NCBI GenBank assembly: GCA_963752755.1
Contig: CAVVZJ010000018.1
Coordinates: 34,402 to 98,401 of the forward strand
Direction: 5' to 3'
Source: CAVVZJ01 sp963752755
Lineage (GTDB): Bacteria; Planctomycetota; Planctomycetia; Isosphaerales; Isosphaeraceae
Length of the DNA: 64,000 nucleotides
The notes beneath the pieces were generated by a model. It had not been told where the DNA came from. It saw only the letters and a list, made by a program, of their open reading frames with translations, and did not search any database. Below are positions 49,498-58,849 of this stretch, one piece after another. Made by a program: the position numbers and the translations under genes. Each line of letters opens with the position of its first letter. Position 1 is the first letter of the stretch.

Positions 49498-52272
49498 ATG
49501 TTGTTCACCTCGGGCTCACGACGCCATTTCGACCTTCGATCGAACCAGCAGACCTCGAAGCAGCGGTCCAATCGGACGCGCCAGGCTCCTCGCAGCCAAC
49601 CAGGCCTGGAGCGGCTCGAAGCCCGGGTGGTGCTCACCGCAGGCTTCCTGGACCCGACCTTCGGTTCGGGCGGCTTGGCGTTCACCGACTTCCCCGCCTC
49701 CACCTTCGACAGGGCCAACGCCCTCGTCGTGCAGCCCGACGGCAAGACCGTGGTCGTCGGCCAGGTGGTAAACATCGGCGAGAACCTCGGGCAGGGCTTT
49801 GCGGTGGTGCGCTTCAAGGCGAATGGTAGTCCTGACGACAGTTTCGGGAGCAACGGACGTGTCGTATTCGGTGAGAACAATTCTCAAGCGCAGGCCGTCG
49901 CCTTGCAGCCGGATGGCAAGATTGTGGTCGCCGGGACTCGAGTGGGCGGCGGAAACCAATCGGACGACTTCGCCGTGGGGCGGCTCAACATCGACGGAAC
50001 GCTGGACACCTCCTTCGGGGGCGGCGACGGCTGGGCCACCGCCGACTTCGGCTCCTATGAACTCGGCAATGCGGTGGTCTTGCAGGCTGATGGCAAGATC
50101 CTGGTGGCCGGCGATACCGGTGTCGGCATTGAGATCGACTTCGCCGTGGCCCGGTTCTCCGACAGCGGTGTGCTCGACACGACCTTCGGGAGTGACGGCC
50201 TCGCCACCGCGAACTTCGGCGCCTGGGACGTGGGTCGTCGGGCAGCGATGCAGGCCGATGGCAAAATCCTGGTGACCGGCGTCTCCTATGACGATAGCTC
50301 TGGCGTTCAGCTCATGGCCTTAGCTCGGTTCACGTCCAACGGCGTCCTGGACAATTTCTTCGCCAGCGGCGGCCTTGCCACCTACGGCGCCGGCTACTTT
50401 GACGATTCCGCCTATGACGTAGCGTTGCAGGCCGACGGCAAAATCTTGGTTGCCGGCAACTCATCGGGTGAATTCTTCGTGGCCCGTTACACCACCGCGG
50501 GCGTGCTCGACACCTCCTTCGGGGGCGGTGACGGCTTGGCCACCGCCGACTTCCATTTGGACGGAGAGGCCGGGGTAGCGGTGCAGCCGGACGGCAAGAT
50601 CGTGGTGGCCGGCCATTTCGCCGTGACGCGGTTGACGGTCGACGGTGAGATCGATACGACTTTCGGTAACGGTGGCCTTGCGACGGTGAACCTCGTCGGA
50701 AGAGTCGATGACGTCGCTCTGGGCCTGGATGGCAAGATCCTCGTGGCCGGCTTCAGGTCCGACCCGAGTGGATCCACTTTCGCGGTCGTCCGCCTGGATG
50801 GCTACGATTCGATCTTTGTCGAGGGCACGGGAGGTGACGACACCATCACCGTCGGCCCGGGCACCCAGCTCGGCACGGTGAAGGTCACGATCAACGGCGT
50901 GATGTCCGACAACCTCGACGGACCCGTCTTCATCGATGGTTTGAACGGTTCGGACTCTTATACCGTCAACCTCGGCGCACCGGCCGTGACGGTGACCATC
51001 ACCGATACGGGGACCGGCGGCAACGATACGCTGACGGTCAATGGCACGGCGCAGAATGACACCCTGTCCAAGGACGCGGGCTTTATCGTGTGGCGGCCGT
51101 CGGGCGACACCGTCTATCGCCATGCGGTGGCCTTCGACGGCATGGAAGCGGTAACGCTGAACGCCGGAGCCGGGAATGACACGATCATCGACCCGAATAG
51201 CGGTAACCTCCTCATCCTCGGCGGCCCCGGCAACGACACCATCATCATCGCCGACACGACTGGCCCCGTGATCGTGGACGGCGGCGACGGCTCGGACACC
51301 TACATCATCCGGGCCGGAAACCTGCAAGGCCCGGTCACCATTAACGACACCGGCACCGGCGGCACCGACACCCTCACGATCGTCGGCACGCCGGGCGACG
51401 ATACCCTGGTCCAGACCACCAGCGGCTTCATCGTCAACGGCGCCGTGATCCATGTGGGTTCCGGCCTGGAGTCGGCGACCCTGGATGGCGGTGGTGGCAG
51501 CGGCGACACCTTCGACAACCAGGGCACCCCGCCTGTTGCGGTCACCGTGCAGGGCGTTGGCGACATGGTCGTCTTCGGGACCGCCGGCGACGATCAAATC
51601 AGGTTCAGCCCCACCAGCGGCGGTCGCGTGGTTGCCACGCTCAACGGCGTCGTCGTGGCGACGTTCCATTCTCCCAAACGCTTGATTGCCTACGGACTGG
51701 GAGGAGATGACGACATCCAGGTCGTCGGCAGCATCGGCATCTCCGCCTGGCTCTACGGCGGCGACGGCAACGACCGCCTGAAGGGAGGGGACGGCGACGA
51801 TGTCCTGCTCGGCGGCGAGGGCGACGACCTGGTCGTCGGCGGCAGCGGCCGGGATCTCATGATCGGGGGCACCGGCGCCGATCGCCTGGTGGGCAACGCG
51901 GACGACGACATCCTCATCGCCGGCTCCACCGCGTTCGACGCGATGGACGCGGCCCTGGCGGCCATCATGGCCGAGTGGACCTCGACCCGCGGCTATGCCG
52001 ATCGGGTCAAGAACCTCCGAGGAGAGCAGACCGGCCGCGAGGCCGCCTTCGCCGAGCGGGCCAATGCCGAGGTGTTCCTGGCCGTGGACGGCACCCACGG
52101 CCGCGTGACGACGCTCTACGACGACGACGCGGTCGACGTGCTCACCGGCTCAGCGGGTCAGGACTGGTTCCTGTTCAACGCCGACGGCGCAAACGGGACC
52201 CGGAAGGACAAGGTCACCGACCTGTCGGCCGTCGAGTTCGCTGATGACCTCGACTTCATCAACGGCCCGTGA
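49498..52272 (+). CDS. LEPR-XLL surface protein with delta-60 and RTX calcium-binding repeats
   Basis: 924 residues, unbroken. ATG 49498 after AGGACAG. The basic N-terminus carries PGLERLEARVVLTAGF, the LEPR-XLL-type export motif. Residues about 50-440 are seven or so delta-60 repeats (pattern VALQPDGKIVVAG...FAVARF...GVLDTTFGSDGLAT). Residues about 440-740 are beta-rich, with NDTLTVNGTAQNDTL units. Residues about 755-805 are haemolysin-type GGxGxDxxx calcium repeats (YGGDGNDRLKGGDGDDVLLGGEGDD), followed by a C-terminal domain ending DWFLFNADGANGTRKDKVTDL. Probably exported and folded by calcium at the cell surface. It is the largest cargo of the outer transposon, with 295 empty bases before the right terminal repeat. 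Confidence 0.88.
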   Translation: MLFTSGSRRHFDLRSNQQTSKQRSNRTRQAPRSQPGLERLEARVVLTAGFLDPTFGSGGLAFTDFPASTFDRANALVVQPDGKTVVVGQVVNIGENLGQGFAVVRFKANGSPDDSFGSNGRVVFGENNSQAQAVALQPDGKIVVAGTRVGGGNQSDDFAVGRLNIDGTLDTSFGGGDGWATADFGSYELGNAVVLQADGKILVAGDTGVGIEIDFAVARFSDSGVLDTTFGSDGLATANFGAWDVGRRAAMQADGKILVTGVSYDDSSGVQLMALARFTSNGVLDNFFASGGLATYGAGYFDDSAYDVALQADGKILVAGNSSGEFFVARYTTAGVLDTSFGGGDGLATADFHLDGEAGVAVQPDGKIVVAGHFAVTRLTVDGEIDTTFGNGGLATVNLVGRVDDVALGLDGKILVAGFRSDPSGSTFAVVRLDGYDSIFVEGTGGDDTITVGPGTQLGTVKVTINGVMSDNLDGPVFIDGLNGSDSYTVNLGAPAVTVTITDTGTGGNDTLTVNGTAQNDTLSKDAGFIVWRPSGDTVYRHAVAFDGMEAVTLNAGAGNDTIIDPNSGNLLILGGPGNDTIIIADTTGPVIVDGGDGSDTYIIRAGNLQGPVTINDTGTGGTDTLTIVGTPGDDTLVQTTSGFIVNGAVIHVGSGLESATLDGGGGSGDTFDNQGTPPVAVTVQGVGDMVVFGTAGDDQIRFSPTSGGRVVATLNGVVVATFHSPKRLIAYGLGGDDDIQVVGSIGISAWLYGGDGNDRLKGGDGDDVLLGGEGDDLVVGGSGRDLMIGGTGADRLVGNADDDILIAGSTAFDAMDAALAAIMAEWTSTRGYADRVKNLRGEQTGREAAFAERANAEVFLAVDGTHGRVTTLYDDDAVDVLTGSAGQDWFLFNADGANGTRKDKVTDLSAVEFADDLDFINGP

Positions 52273-52567
52273 TTCTCGGGAACTGCCGGCTAACCCCAGG
52301 CGTGATCGCGGAGGAAGTCCGCCCGGTTTGCCGTACCTTCTCCACTCGACGGCGTCCGCAGCTTGACCTTGGATGGGACGGACGCCGCTTTCATTTCCAT
52401 CCGGGCCGCTGTTCGCCCCGTTCAGGGCTCGGCCAGGGAGTAGCAAAGGATCGCCGGATTCTGGTCTAGAGAATGGGACCACCTCATCTGGAGTTCCGCC
52501 GAGGGAAGGGACCCGACATCGGGCCGTGATGAGACTCCAGCCAGATACCTGAACGCCAGTCCCGGTA

Positions 52568-52605
52568 AAGATCGTTGTTTTTTTCTCCGTTGCTATCGGA
52601 AGCCC
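52568..52605 (-). repeat. Right terminal inverted repeat, outer transposon
   Basis: Minus-strand reading begins GGGCTTCCGATAGCAACGGA and ends ACGATCTT. Differs from the reconstructed left end only at positions 4, 5 and 35. The 295 bases before it (from 52273) hold no gene. Confidence 0.9.
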
Positions 52606-52610
52606 AGCAT
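52606..52610. repeat. Target site duplication of the outer transposon, right copy
   Basis: AGCAT, identical to 27465-27469. Confidence 0.88.
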
Positions 52611-52941
52611 GCCCGCCATGACGAGCAAACCGATGGAGAGAGACGAGTTGAGAAATCACGCTCCATTCGCTCTCGACGCCGCTCGAGGTGTTCGCCAGGC
52701 CCACCATGAACAATCCGACGATGAACCTGACAGCGACGTTGACGAGTGTGGCGACGAAGGTGATGCCCATCGCCTTGCCGACCGACGGTTCCGGGACAAC
52801 CTTGCCTGAGGCGGCACCGCCGGCCAACGTGTTGTAGAGGCTGACCGCGTCCCGCAGGATGATGGTCCCCAGGAGCGTCCCGACGAATAGGAGCACGCCG
52901 AGGCCGGTCAGCGTGACAACGATCTCGGCACAATCTCTCAT
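52606..52941 (-). pseudogene. 5' part of the small membrane-protein gene split by the outer transposon
   Basis: Encodes MRDCAEIVVTLTGLGVLLFV, a second hydrophobic stretch around VGTLLGTIIL, and GITFVATLVNVAVRFIVGLFMVGLANT. After a small frame slip near 52640 (one extra or two missing bases) it reads SIGLLVMAGM up to the duplicated AGCAT. With the 40 residues encoded at 27350-27469 the intact protein would have about 148 residues and four membrane helices. Its start overlaps the M24 peptidase stop by 4 bases, so it was the last gene of the M20-M24 operon. Function unknown. Confidence 0.85.
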
Positions 52942-54219
52942 GGTTCTTCTCCCTGGTTGAATTCAGGGCCGAGGTCGCCGACGTGATCAGCCTTGCGGTC
53001 GAGGCGCATGAAGACGCGGAGGATCGCGCCGTGCAGTCGGGCCCAGGGCCTCCATCCCCGGATGGTCAGCGCGTCGCTGTCGTCGGGGAACCGCGTCAGG
53101 CGCTCGCAACCGTCGGCCGTCACCAGGACGGTGTCGGAGTGGCGGTAACCGCCCACGGGCTTGTCTCCGTCCGGGAGATAGATGCCCGGCTCGACGCTGA
53201 TGACCATGCCCTCGGCGAGGACGTCGCCGCTGCCCTCGGCGATCCAGGGGGCCTCGTGGTTGCCGAGGCCGATCCCGTGCCCGAGGCGGTGGAGCCGGCA
53301 TGGTTCCCCCTCGAAGCCCTCGGTCCGGAGGAACTCGTTGACCGTGGCGTCCAGCTCGCCGCAGGAGACGCCGGGGCGGATCATCCGGAAGGCGAGCTGC
53401 CGCGCCTCGTTCATCGCCCGGAAGGCCCGCCGCATCGTCGGCGTCGGGCGGGACGGTGAAGTAGGTCCGCTCGCACTCGGCGGCATAACCGTTGACCCGG
53501 AGGAAGGCCAGGGCGACGTGCGGCCCCGGACCGAGCCGGTCGTTCAGGTCCGGGATCGAGTGCGGCTGCGCGCTCCTCGGCGCGGCCCAGGTCGCCATCA
53601 GGACCCGGGTCGTCAGCGGCTCCAAGTCGTCGAGGTCGCGGAGGATCGCCCGCGTCAGGGCGCCGGTTCGGGCAAAGCACTCCGCGGCCGTCGCGCCCCG
53701 GTACGAGGCGGCCAGAAGCTGCTCGACGCCGAGGTCGGCATAACGGGCCGCCCGACGGATCATCGCGACCTCGGCGGGCGACTTGACCAGGCGAAGCCGC
53801 TCGACGAGCGGGCGCGACGATCACGGCCTGGTCGGTCATCTCGTCCGGAGATACCCAGGGGCAGCGTCGGCTCGACGCCGACCCGCCGCGCCGGGCCGAT
53901 CAGCTCTCGAAGCACGTCGACCCACCGCCGGCCCTCCGGCGCGGGGCATTCCCGGTAGGTGCGGATCGTCGCCGATGACGTGCCGGGCCTTGCCCATGTG
54001 CTGCTCGTCGAGCCGGGGGACGAGCAGCACCGGCTCCTGTCCTCCAGGCGGGCCGACCAGCAGGAAGAACGGCCGCTCGAGCGGCTCGAAGCCCGCCCCG
54101 GTCAGGTAGTAGATGCTGTCGAAGGAGGAGACCAGGAACAGGTCGAGTCCGGCCTCCGCGACCGCCTCCCGGAGACGACCGAGCCGCTCGCGGTGTTCGT
54201 CTCGGGTAATCCGGATCAT
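52938..54219 (-). CDS. M24 family (Xaa-Pro) metallopeptidase (frame breaks near 53990, 53815 and 53445)
   Basis: About 428 residues when joined. The N-terminal creatinase-like domain starts MIRITRDEHRERLGRLREAV and has LFLVSSFDSIYYLTGAGFEP and, in the next frame, TYRECPAPEGRRWVDVLRELIG. The C-terminal pita-bread domain has HVALAFLRVNGYAAECERTYF, LHRLGHGIGLGNHEAPW, EGMVISVEPGIYLPDG and GYRHSDTVLVTADGCE, with the metal-binding His and Glu present; the Asp pair expected earlier is changed or hidden by the frame break region. Splits proline-containing dipeptides or N-terminal residues. It overlaps both neighbours by 4 bases (M20 gene upstream, membrane gene downstream). Confidence 0.8.
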
Positions 54220-55788
54220 CGGTCGCCCTTCCCTTTCTTCGTCCGATCGCCCGGCGCCGCCCGGCGCTTCCAGGACCGGAGGCGTTTTCGGATCAGCCGG
54301 GCGAGGAAGCCGATGAGGTCGGCGTAGTCCTCGACGGCGATCCGCTCGTCGATGCCGTGGATCCGCTCCAGGTCCTCGGCGGTGACCCGCAGGGGGAGGA
54401 AGCGGTAGATGTCGTCGGCGATCGCCGCGTAGTGCCGCGAGTCGGTCGCGACCATCGAGAGGCCCGGGGCGACGACCGCATCGGGGTAGACCTCGGCGAT
54501 CGTCCGGTGCAGCGCCCGGAACCCGCCGGATTCGACCGACGAGACCGCTCGAAGGCTCTGAGAGGGCTTCCCGGAGCCGACAGCGTGACGTCCTCGTCGT
54601 CGAGGCAGGGCCAGGATGCGGTCGAAGGCCGTCTCGGCAGTCTCGCCGGGCAGGAGCCGGACGTTGACCGTCGCGTCCGCTCGGGCGGGCAGGACGTTGC
54701 GGGGTCTGGCCGCCGTGGACGACGGTCGCCGCCGCTGGTCGTGCGGATCAGGGCGTTCAGCGACGGCTTGGCCGAGAACTGGCGGGCGATCAGGCCGCCG
54801 GTCAGCCAGCGGTTGGCCAGGACCACGCGACGGGGCCAGGGCATCTCCGGCCCGAGGTAGTCGAGCATCGCCGCCGTCGCGCCGTCGAGCCGGGCCGGCG
54901 ACGGGTGGGCCTCCAGCCGGGCGATCGCCGAGCAGACGCGGCCGACGGCCGTGTGAGGCGGCGGCATCGACGAGTGCCCCTCCGGGCCGATCGCGTCCAG
55001 GTCGATCGTGGCGTACCCCTTCTCGGCGATCCCGACGAAGGCCACCGGCGCGTCGATCCCGCCGATGATCCCCATCGGTCAGCCCGCCGCCCTCGTCCAG
55101 GACGAAGCGGAAGCGGATGCCGCGACTCCGCAGGGCCTCGGCGATCCGTCGGTTGCCGTCCTGCCCGCCGATCTCCTCATCGTGCCCGAACGCGAGGTAG
55201 ACGTCGCAACCCGGCCGGAAGCCGTCGGCCAGCAACCGCTCGACGGCCTCCAGCAGACCCGAGCGCGCCGCACTTCACGTCGAGGGCCCCGCGGCCCCAG
55301 ATGAAGCCGTCGGCGATGGCCCCCGAGAACGGCGGGTGGGTCCAGTCGCCTTCCGTGCCGGCCTCGACCGGGACCACGTCGAGGTGGGACATCAGCAGGA
55401 TCGGCCGCCGTGTCGGAGTCGTTCCCCGCCAACGGTAGAGGAGGCTGTGGCCGCCGATGACCTCGCGATCGAGCTGTTGATGAGTGTTCGGAAACGAGTC
55501 GACCAGGAGCGCGTGCAGGGCCTCGTACGGCGCCGGGTCGAATTCCTGACCGTCTCCCAGAGCGGTCGTGCGAAGCCGGATGGCCTCCGCCAGGCGGCCT
55601 TCGAAGCCGTCCCGCAGCTCGATCGCGTCGGCCCGAGGCACCGTGACCTGCCTCGACCGGAACATGTATGTCCTGACCGCGATGACGATCATCAGCGAGA
55701 GGAGCACGACGCCCGCGAGGGCCGCCCCGCGGACGAGCCAAGTCCGGATGCGCCCACGATTCGCTCGGTATTGACGTTCATGTTCCAT
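54216..55788 (-). CDS. Membrane-anchored M20 family peptidase, CPS1/PM20D1-like (frame breaks near 55265, 55080, 54715 and 54600)
   Basis: About 525 residues. ATG 55788 chosen; a GTG at 55800 adds four residues. One N-terminal helix (LVRGAALAGVVLLSLMIVIAV, about 18-38) anchors it. The zinc aminoacylase domain follows: RRPILLMSHLDVVPVE (H-x-D), FIWGRGALDVKCG, VYLAFGHDEEIGGQDG (catalytic Glu-Glu) and VAFVGIAEKGYATIDL with the PEGHSSMPP dimerisation-lid region. The last part reads DATVNVRLLPGE, VAPGLSMVATDSRHYAAIADDIYRFLPL and RIHGIDERI, close to carboxypeptidase S and PM20D1 proteins that hydrolyse or condense N-acyl amino acids. Four frame breaks, each repaired to family sequence. First gene of the operon with the M24 peptidase. 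Confidence 0.82.
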
Positions 55789-55944
55789 GGAATCGCTCAC
55801 GTGTTAAAATACTTTTACGGTGTCATAGACGGAACCCGTCGAGGTCAACAATCCTACGGGCCATACGGTCGACGCCGAGCGTCTCGGGCGTCGCTTAGGG
55901 CATGTCCGCGCGGTGGTCGCGGAAGGGGCCGGTGTGGGTGGCCA

Positions 55945-56865
55945 TCAGGGCCGATCGGTCCTTCCGCCAGAACGCCCAACCGTTTGGCCAGCCGACACCC
56001 ATGTCGCCGCGCCGGTGCATTCGCTATCTGCCAGTACGAAGTGCTCCTTGTCGTAGAACCGGTAAAGGAGCCAGGCGGGCAAACCGTACGCACCTCGCAG
56101 GTTCTGGGACGCATGGATTTCCCATCCCGCCTCCCTGAGACGACGATCGGCGGGAGACGCGAGGTCTGGGACAGGCTGGGCGCGAGCGACATGCTCCATC
56201 GTTGGATCACTGGCGAAGCGAAGCATCCGCCGAGGAGAGACAACATAAACGAGGCGCCGGCAGCCGCCCCGACGCTTCGGGATCGAGGCCGGCCGCCGTC
56301 CCCCCGACGCCCGGAAGGCTTCCGTTGCGAGGGAGCCCGCAGCCTTGTGATCTTCGTGTCCCGAGTAGCCGCCCTCGGGGTCGAACGTCAGGATCAGGTC
56401 GGGTTCCCAGGATCGGATCGCCGCGACGATGCGACCGACCAGTTCTTTGCGGTCGGCGTCAGCCAGTCCGCCGTCGGGGTACCCCCAGATCTCCTGGTCG
56501 TCGAGGCCCAGGACGAAGCCATACTTCAGGGCCTCGGCAACCCGAATCGCGGGAAGGTCTTCTCGTCGGCAGATGGGCGGTTCGGTGTAACCCTTCTCGC
56601 CCCGGGTCAGGGTGAGCGTCCGCACAACGACTCCCGGCCGACGGGCCGCGTCGGCCAGCGCCCCGGCGAAGAGGACCTCGTCGTCGGGATGGGCGAGAAT
56701 CGCGAGGACGGAGCCGGCCCCCAATTCGCCCGCCAGGGAGTCGACATCATGGGCCATTGCCTCCTCGAAGAGGCCGTCGAACCAGAGCCCGACCGCGGCG
56801 GTCGCCGCAACAATGACGATGGCCGTCCCTCCAGCCCAGGCCCACCACCGTCTCCGGTATTTCAT
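55945..56865 (-). CDS. PIG-L/LmbE family deacetylase, membrane-anchored
   Basis: 306 residues, ATG 56865 after a G6 run. One N-terminal helix (WWAWAGGTAIVIVAATAAVGLWF) and then the PIG-L fold: SVLAILAHPDDEVLFAGALAD (zinc-binding AHPDDE), LTRGEKGY, WEPDLILTFDPEGGYSGHEDHKA (second zinc motif). The family removes acetyl groups from N-acetylglucosamine-type amides such as GlcNAc-PI or GlcNAc-Ins precursors; the substrate here is unknown. The C-terminal 20 residues are unlike the family and may follow an indel. The 202-base divergent gap to the AAA regulator contains an AT-rich stretch (about 56940-56990) suitable for promoters. Confidence 0.83.
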   Translation of the reverse strand: MKYRRRWWAWAGGTAIVIVAATAAVGLWFDGLFEEAMAHDVDSLAGELGAGSVLAILAHPDDEVLFAGALADAARRPGVVVRTLTLTRGEKGYTEPPICRREDLPAIRVAEALKYGFVLGLDDQEIWGYPDGGLADADRKELVGRIVAAIRSWEPDLILTFDPEGGYSGHEDHKAAGSLATEAFRASGGRRPASIPKRRGGCRRLVYVVSPRRMLRFASDPTMEHVARAQPVPDLASPADRRLREAGWEIHASQNLRGAYGLPAWLLYRFYDKEHFVLADSECTGAATWVSAGQTVGRSGGRTDRP

Positions 56866-57067
56866 CACGTAGCCCCCTGTGTCGCCTGGCGGGCCGAGGT
56901 TCGTCCCACTCCCGTTCGGACGAGCCGATGCGAATACAAACCCTGTGCCGCATAACCATAAATCGCGTAAGTCTATACTTAACAATAAGAACGGGGTTGG
57001 ATCACAAACCCGATGTTCGTCCGGGCGTTGTGGACGCGCGACATTTTCTGTACTGTGGCGACATCAA

Positions 57068-58752
57068 ATGCTCGATGACGTCTTTCATATCGAGGAGCGG
57101 AACCGATGGCCTCTCCTGAGCGCCGCTGAGCGGCGAGTCGCCGAGGCGATCGCCGGGATCGGCTACTGCAACCCGTTTCTGCCCGAGCGCGTCGAGCTGG
57201 AGCGCCAGGCACTCGGGGACGCCTTCGTCGAGGTCGGGCCGGTCATCTGGGCCCGGCCGGGGGTGCCGATCGAGCGGCTGTTCCCGAACGTCCTCGCACT
57301 GCGGGAGCGAGCCGGGAAGCTCGTCGAGACGATGCGGCGCCGGCTGGAACAGGGCCGGCCGGCGTCGCCGGAGGAGTTGCTGTCTCTACGAGGACCTCGC
57401 CCTTTACCTGCTCTATAGCACCCACATGAGCGCCTTCGACGGCCTGGTGATGCGGGCCAGGCTTCGCGAGCCATGCGAGCCGGTCGAGTTCTGGGACGGC
57501 TTCCGCAAGGAGTTCGACCGCCTCCTCCGCGTCCCCGGGGTGCGACTCCCTTCGGACCACGACCCGGCGGTGATCTTCGCCGGCTTCTACCAGATCGAGC
57601 GGGCCTTCTCGCAGATCTTCCAGAAGATCGTCGGCGGATCGATGCCGGCGGCGCGGTTGCGGGCGGCGGTCTGGGAATCGATCTTCACGCGGGACATGCG
57701 ACGTTATACGCGGGTCCTCTTCGACCGGATGGCGCCGGTCACCACGCTGATCACCGGCCCCTCGGGCACGGGCAAGGAGCTGGTGGCCCAGGCGATCGGC
57801 CGGTCCCGCTACCTGGCGTTCGACGCTCGGGCGAGGCGATTCGCCGTCTCCAACTACACGCCGCTGAACCTGTCCGCCTTCGTGCCGACGCTGATCGAGT
57901 CGGAGCTGTTCGGCCACATGAAGGGTGCGTTCGTCGGGGCGCTGGAGCGCAAGGGCTGGCTGGAGCAGTGCAGCGGCCCCGACGACACGGTCTTCCTCGA
58001 CGAGATCGGCGAGCTTGACGAGGCGATCCAGGTCAAGTTGCTTCGCGTCCTCCAGGAACGCGCTTCGTCCGGGTGGGCGAGACGACGGACCAACCGCGGC
58101 GAGTTCCAGGGCAAGATCATCACCGCGACGAACCGGGACCTTGCCGCCGCGATGCGTGCGGGGCGGTTCCGCGAGGACTTCTATCACCGGCTCTGCGACG
58201 ACCACATCGCGACCCCCTCGCTGGCCGAGCAACTTGCCGATCCCGAGCGGAAGCGACAGGAAATCCCGGAGCTGGTGCGGTTCCTCGCCAGCCAGCTCCT
58301 CGGCGAGCTGACGCCCGGACACGGCGGGCCCGTCGACGACCGAGCAAATCGCCCGGGAAGCCGACGCGCTGACCGGCGAGGTCGTCGCCTGGATCGAAGG
58401 GAACCTGGAGGACTACCCGTGGCCCGGCAACTTCCGGGAGCTCAGCCGTTGCGTCCGCAACGTCATGATTCGCGGCACCTACCGACCGCCTTCCCGTGCC
58501 GGCCTCGAACTCTCGGGCGGCCCCGTCGAGGAGTATCTCGACACGGTTCGCGCCGCCTCCCTCACGAGGAACGAACTCCTTGGACGCTATTACGCGCTGA
58601 CCTATCTCCGATCGGGTGGCAACTTCCGGGCCGCCGGCCGGCACCTGAACGTGGACTGGCGCGTCGTGAAAGACCGTCTCGATCGACCGTTCCTCGAACG
58701 TCTCCAGTCCTCGGAAGGGATCAATGGTCAGCACCCCGTCCCACGTTGCTGA
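57068..58752 (+). CDS. Sigma-54-type AAA+ regulator with altered GAFTGA loop (frame breaks near 57390 and 58325)
   Basis: About 561 residues. ATG 57068. The N-terminal region (about 1-210) is helical and has no recognised sensor domain (SAAERRVAEAIAGIGYCNPFLPERVELER). The AAA+ domain (about 215-430) has Walker A GPSGTGKELVAQAIG, loop 1 ELFGHMKGAFVGALERKG, Walker B TVFLDEIGELDEAIQ, sensor I ITATNRDLAAAMRAGRFREDFYHRL and the late PGNFREL. C-terminal Fis-like helix-turn-helix (TYLRSGGNFRAAGRHLNVDWRVVKDRL). The key GAFTGA loop is GAFVGA, losing the threonine that contacts sigma-54, so sigma-54 activation is doubtful. Two frame slips are bridged by family sequence. Divergent from the PIG-L gene, which might be a target. 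Confidence 0.8.
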
Positions 58753-58849
58753 GGAGAGGCGGGGGGAAAGGGAACCCGGGTTTGTCACGACGAGGGGACG
58801 TTCCGCGACTTCATTCCTGCGGTCGGCCGGGCCCCTTGCCTGTTAAGTT

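Larger units (their letters stand above)
27470..52605. mobile_element. Outer Tn3-family transposon (interrupted by a nested Tn3-family element)
   Basis: 25.1 kb as it stands, about 12.1 kb without the inserted element. Its left 38-bp terminal repeat is split: first seven bases (GGGGATC) at 27470-27476, the other 31 at 40469-40499. The right repeat is at 52568-52605. They match at 35 of 38 positions, including CCGATAGCAACGGAG and the A7 run. A 5-bp AGCAT duplication flanks it. It encodes a DUF4158-type Tn3 transposase (-), a serine resolvase (+) with a res region between them, and cargo of ECF sigma factor, Ser/Thr kinase, a secreted propeller protein and a LEPR-XLL delta-60/RTX protein. The insertion cuts a chromosomal gene whose two parts rejoin perfectly, which independently fixes both ends. 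Confidence 0.9.

Noticed and set aside
27470..52605. Reading the two transposases as one composite transposon.
   Set aside because: Each element has its own matching pair of ends and its own 5-bp duplication, which shows nesting rather than a compound unit.
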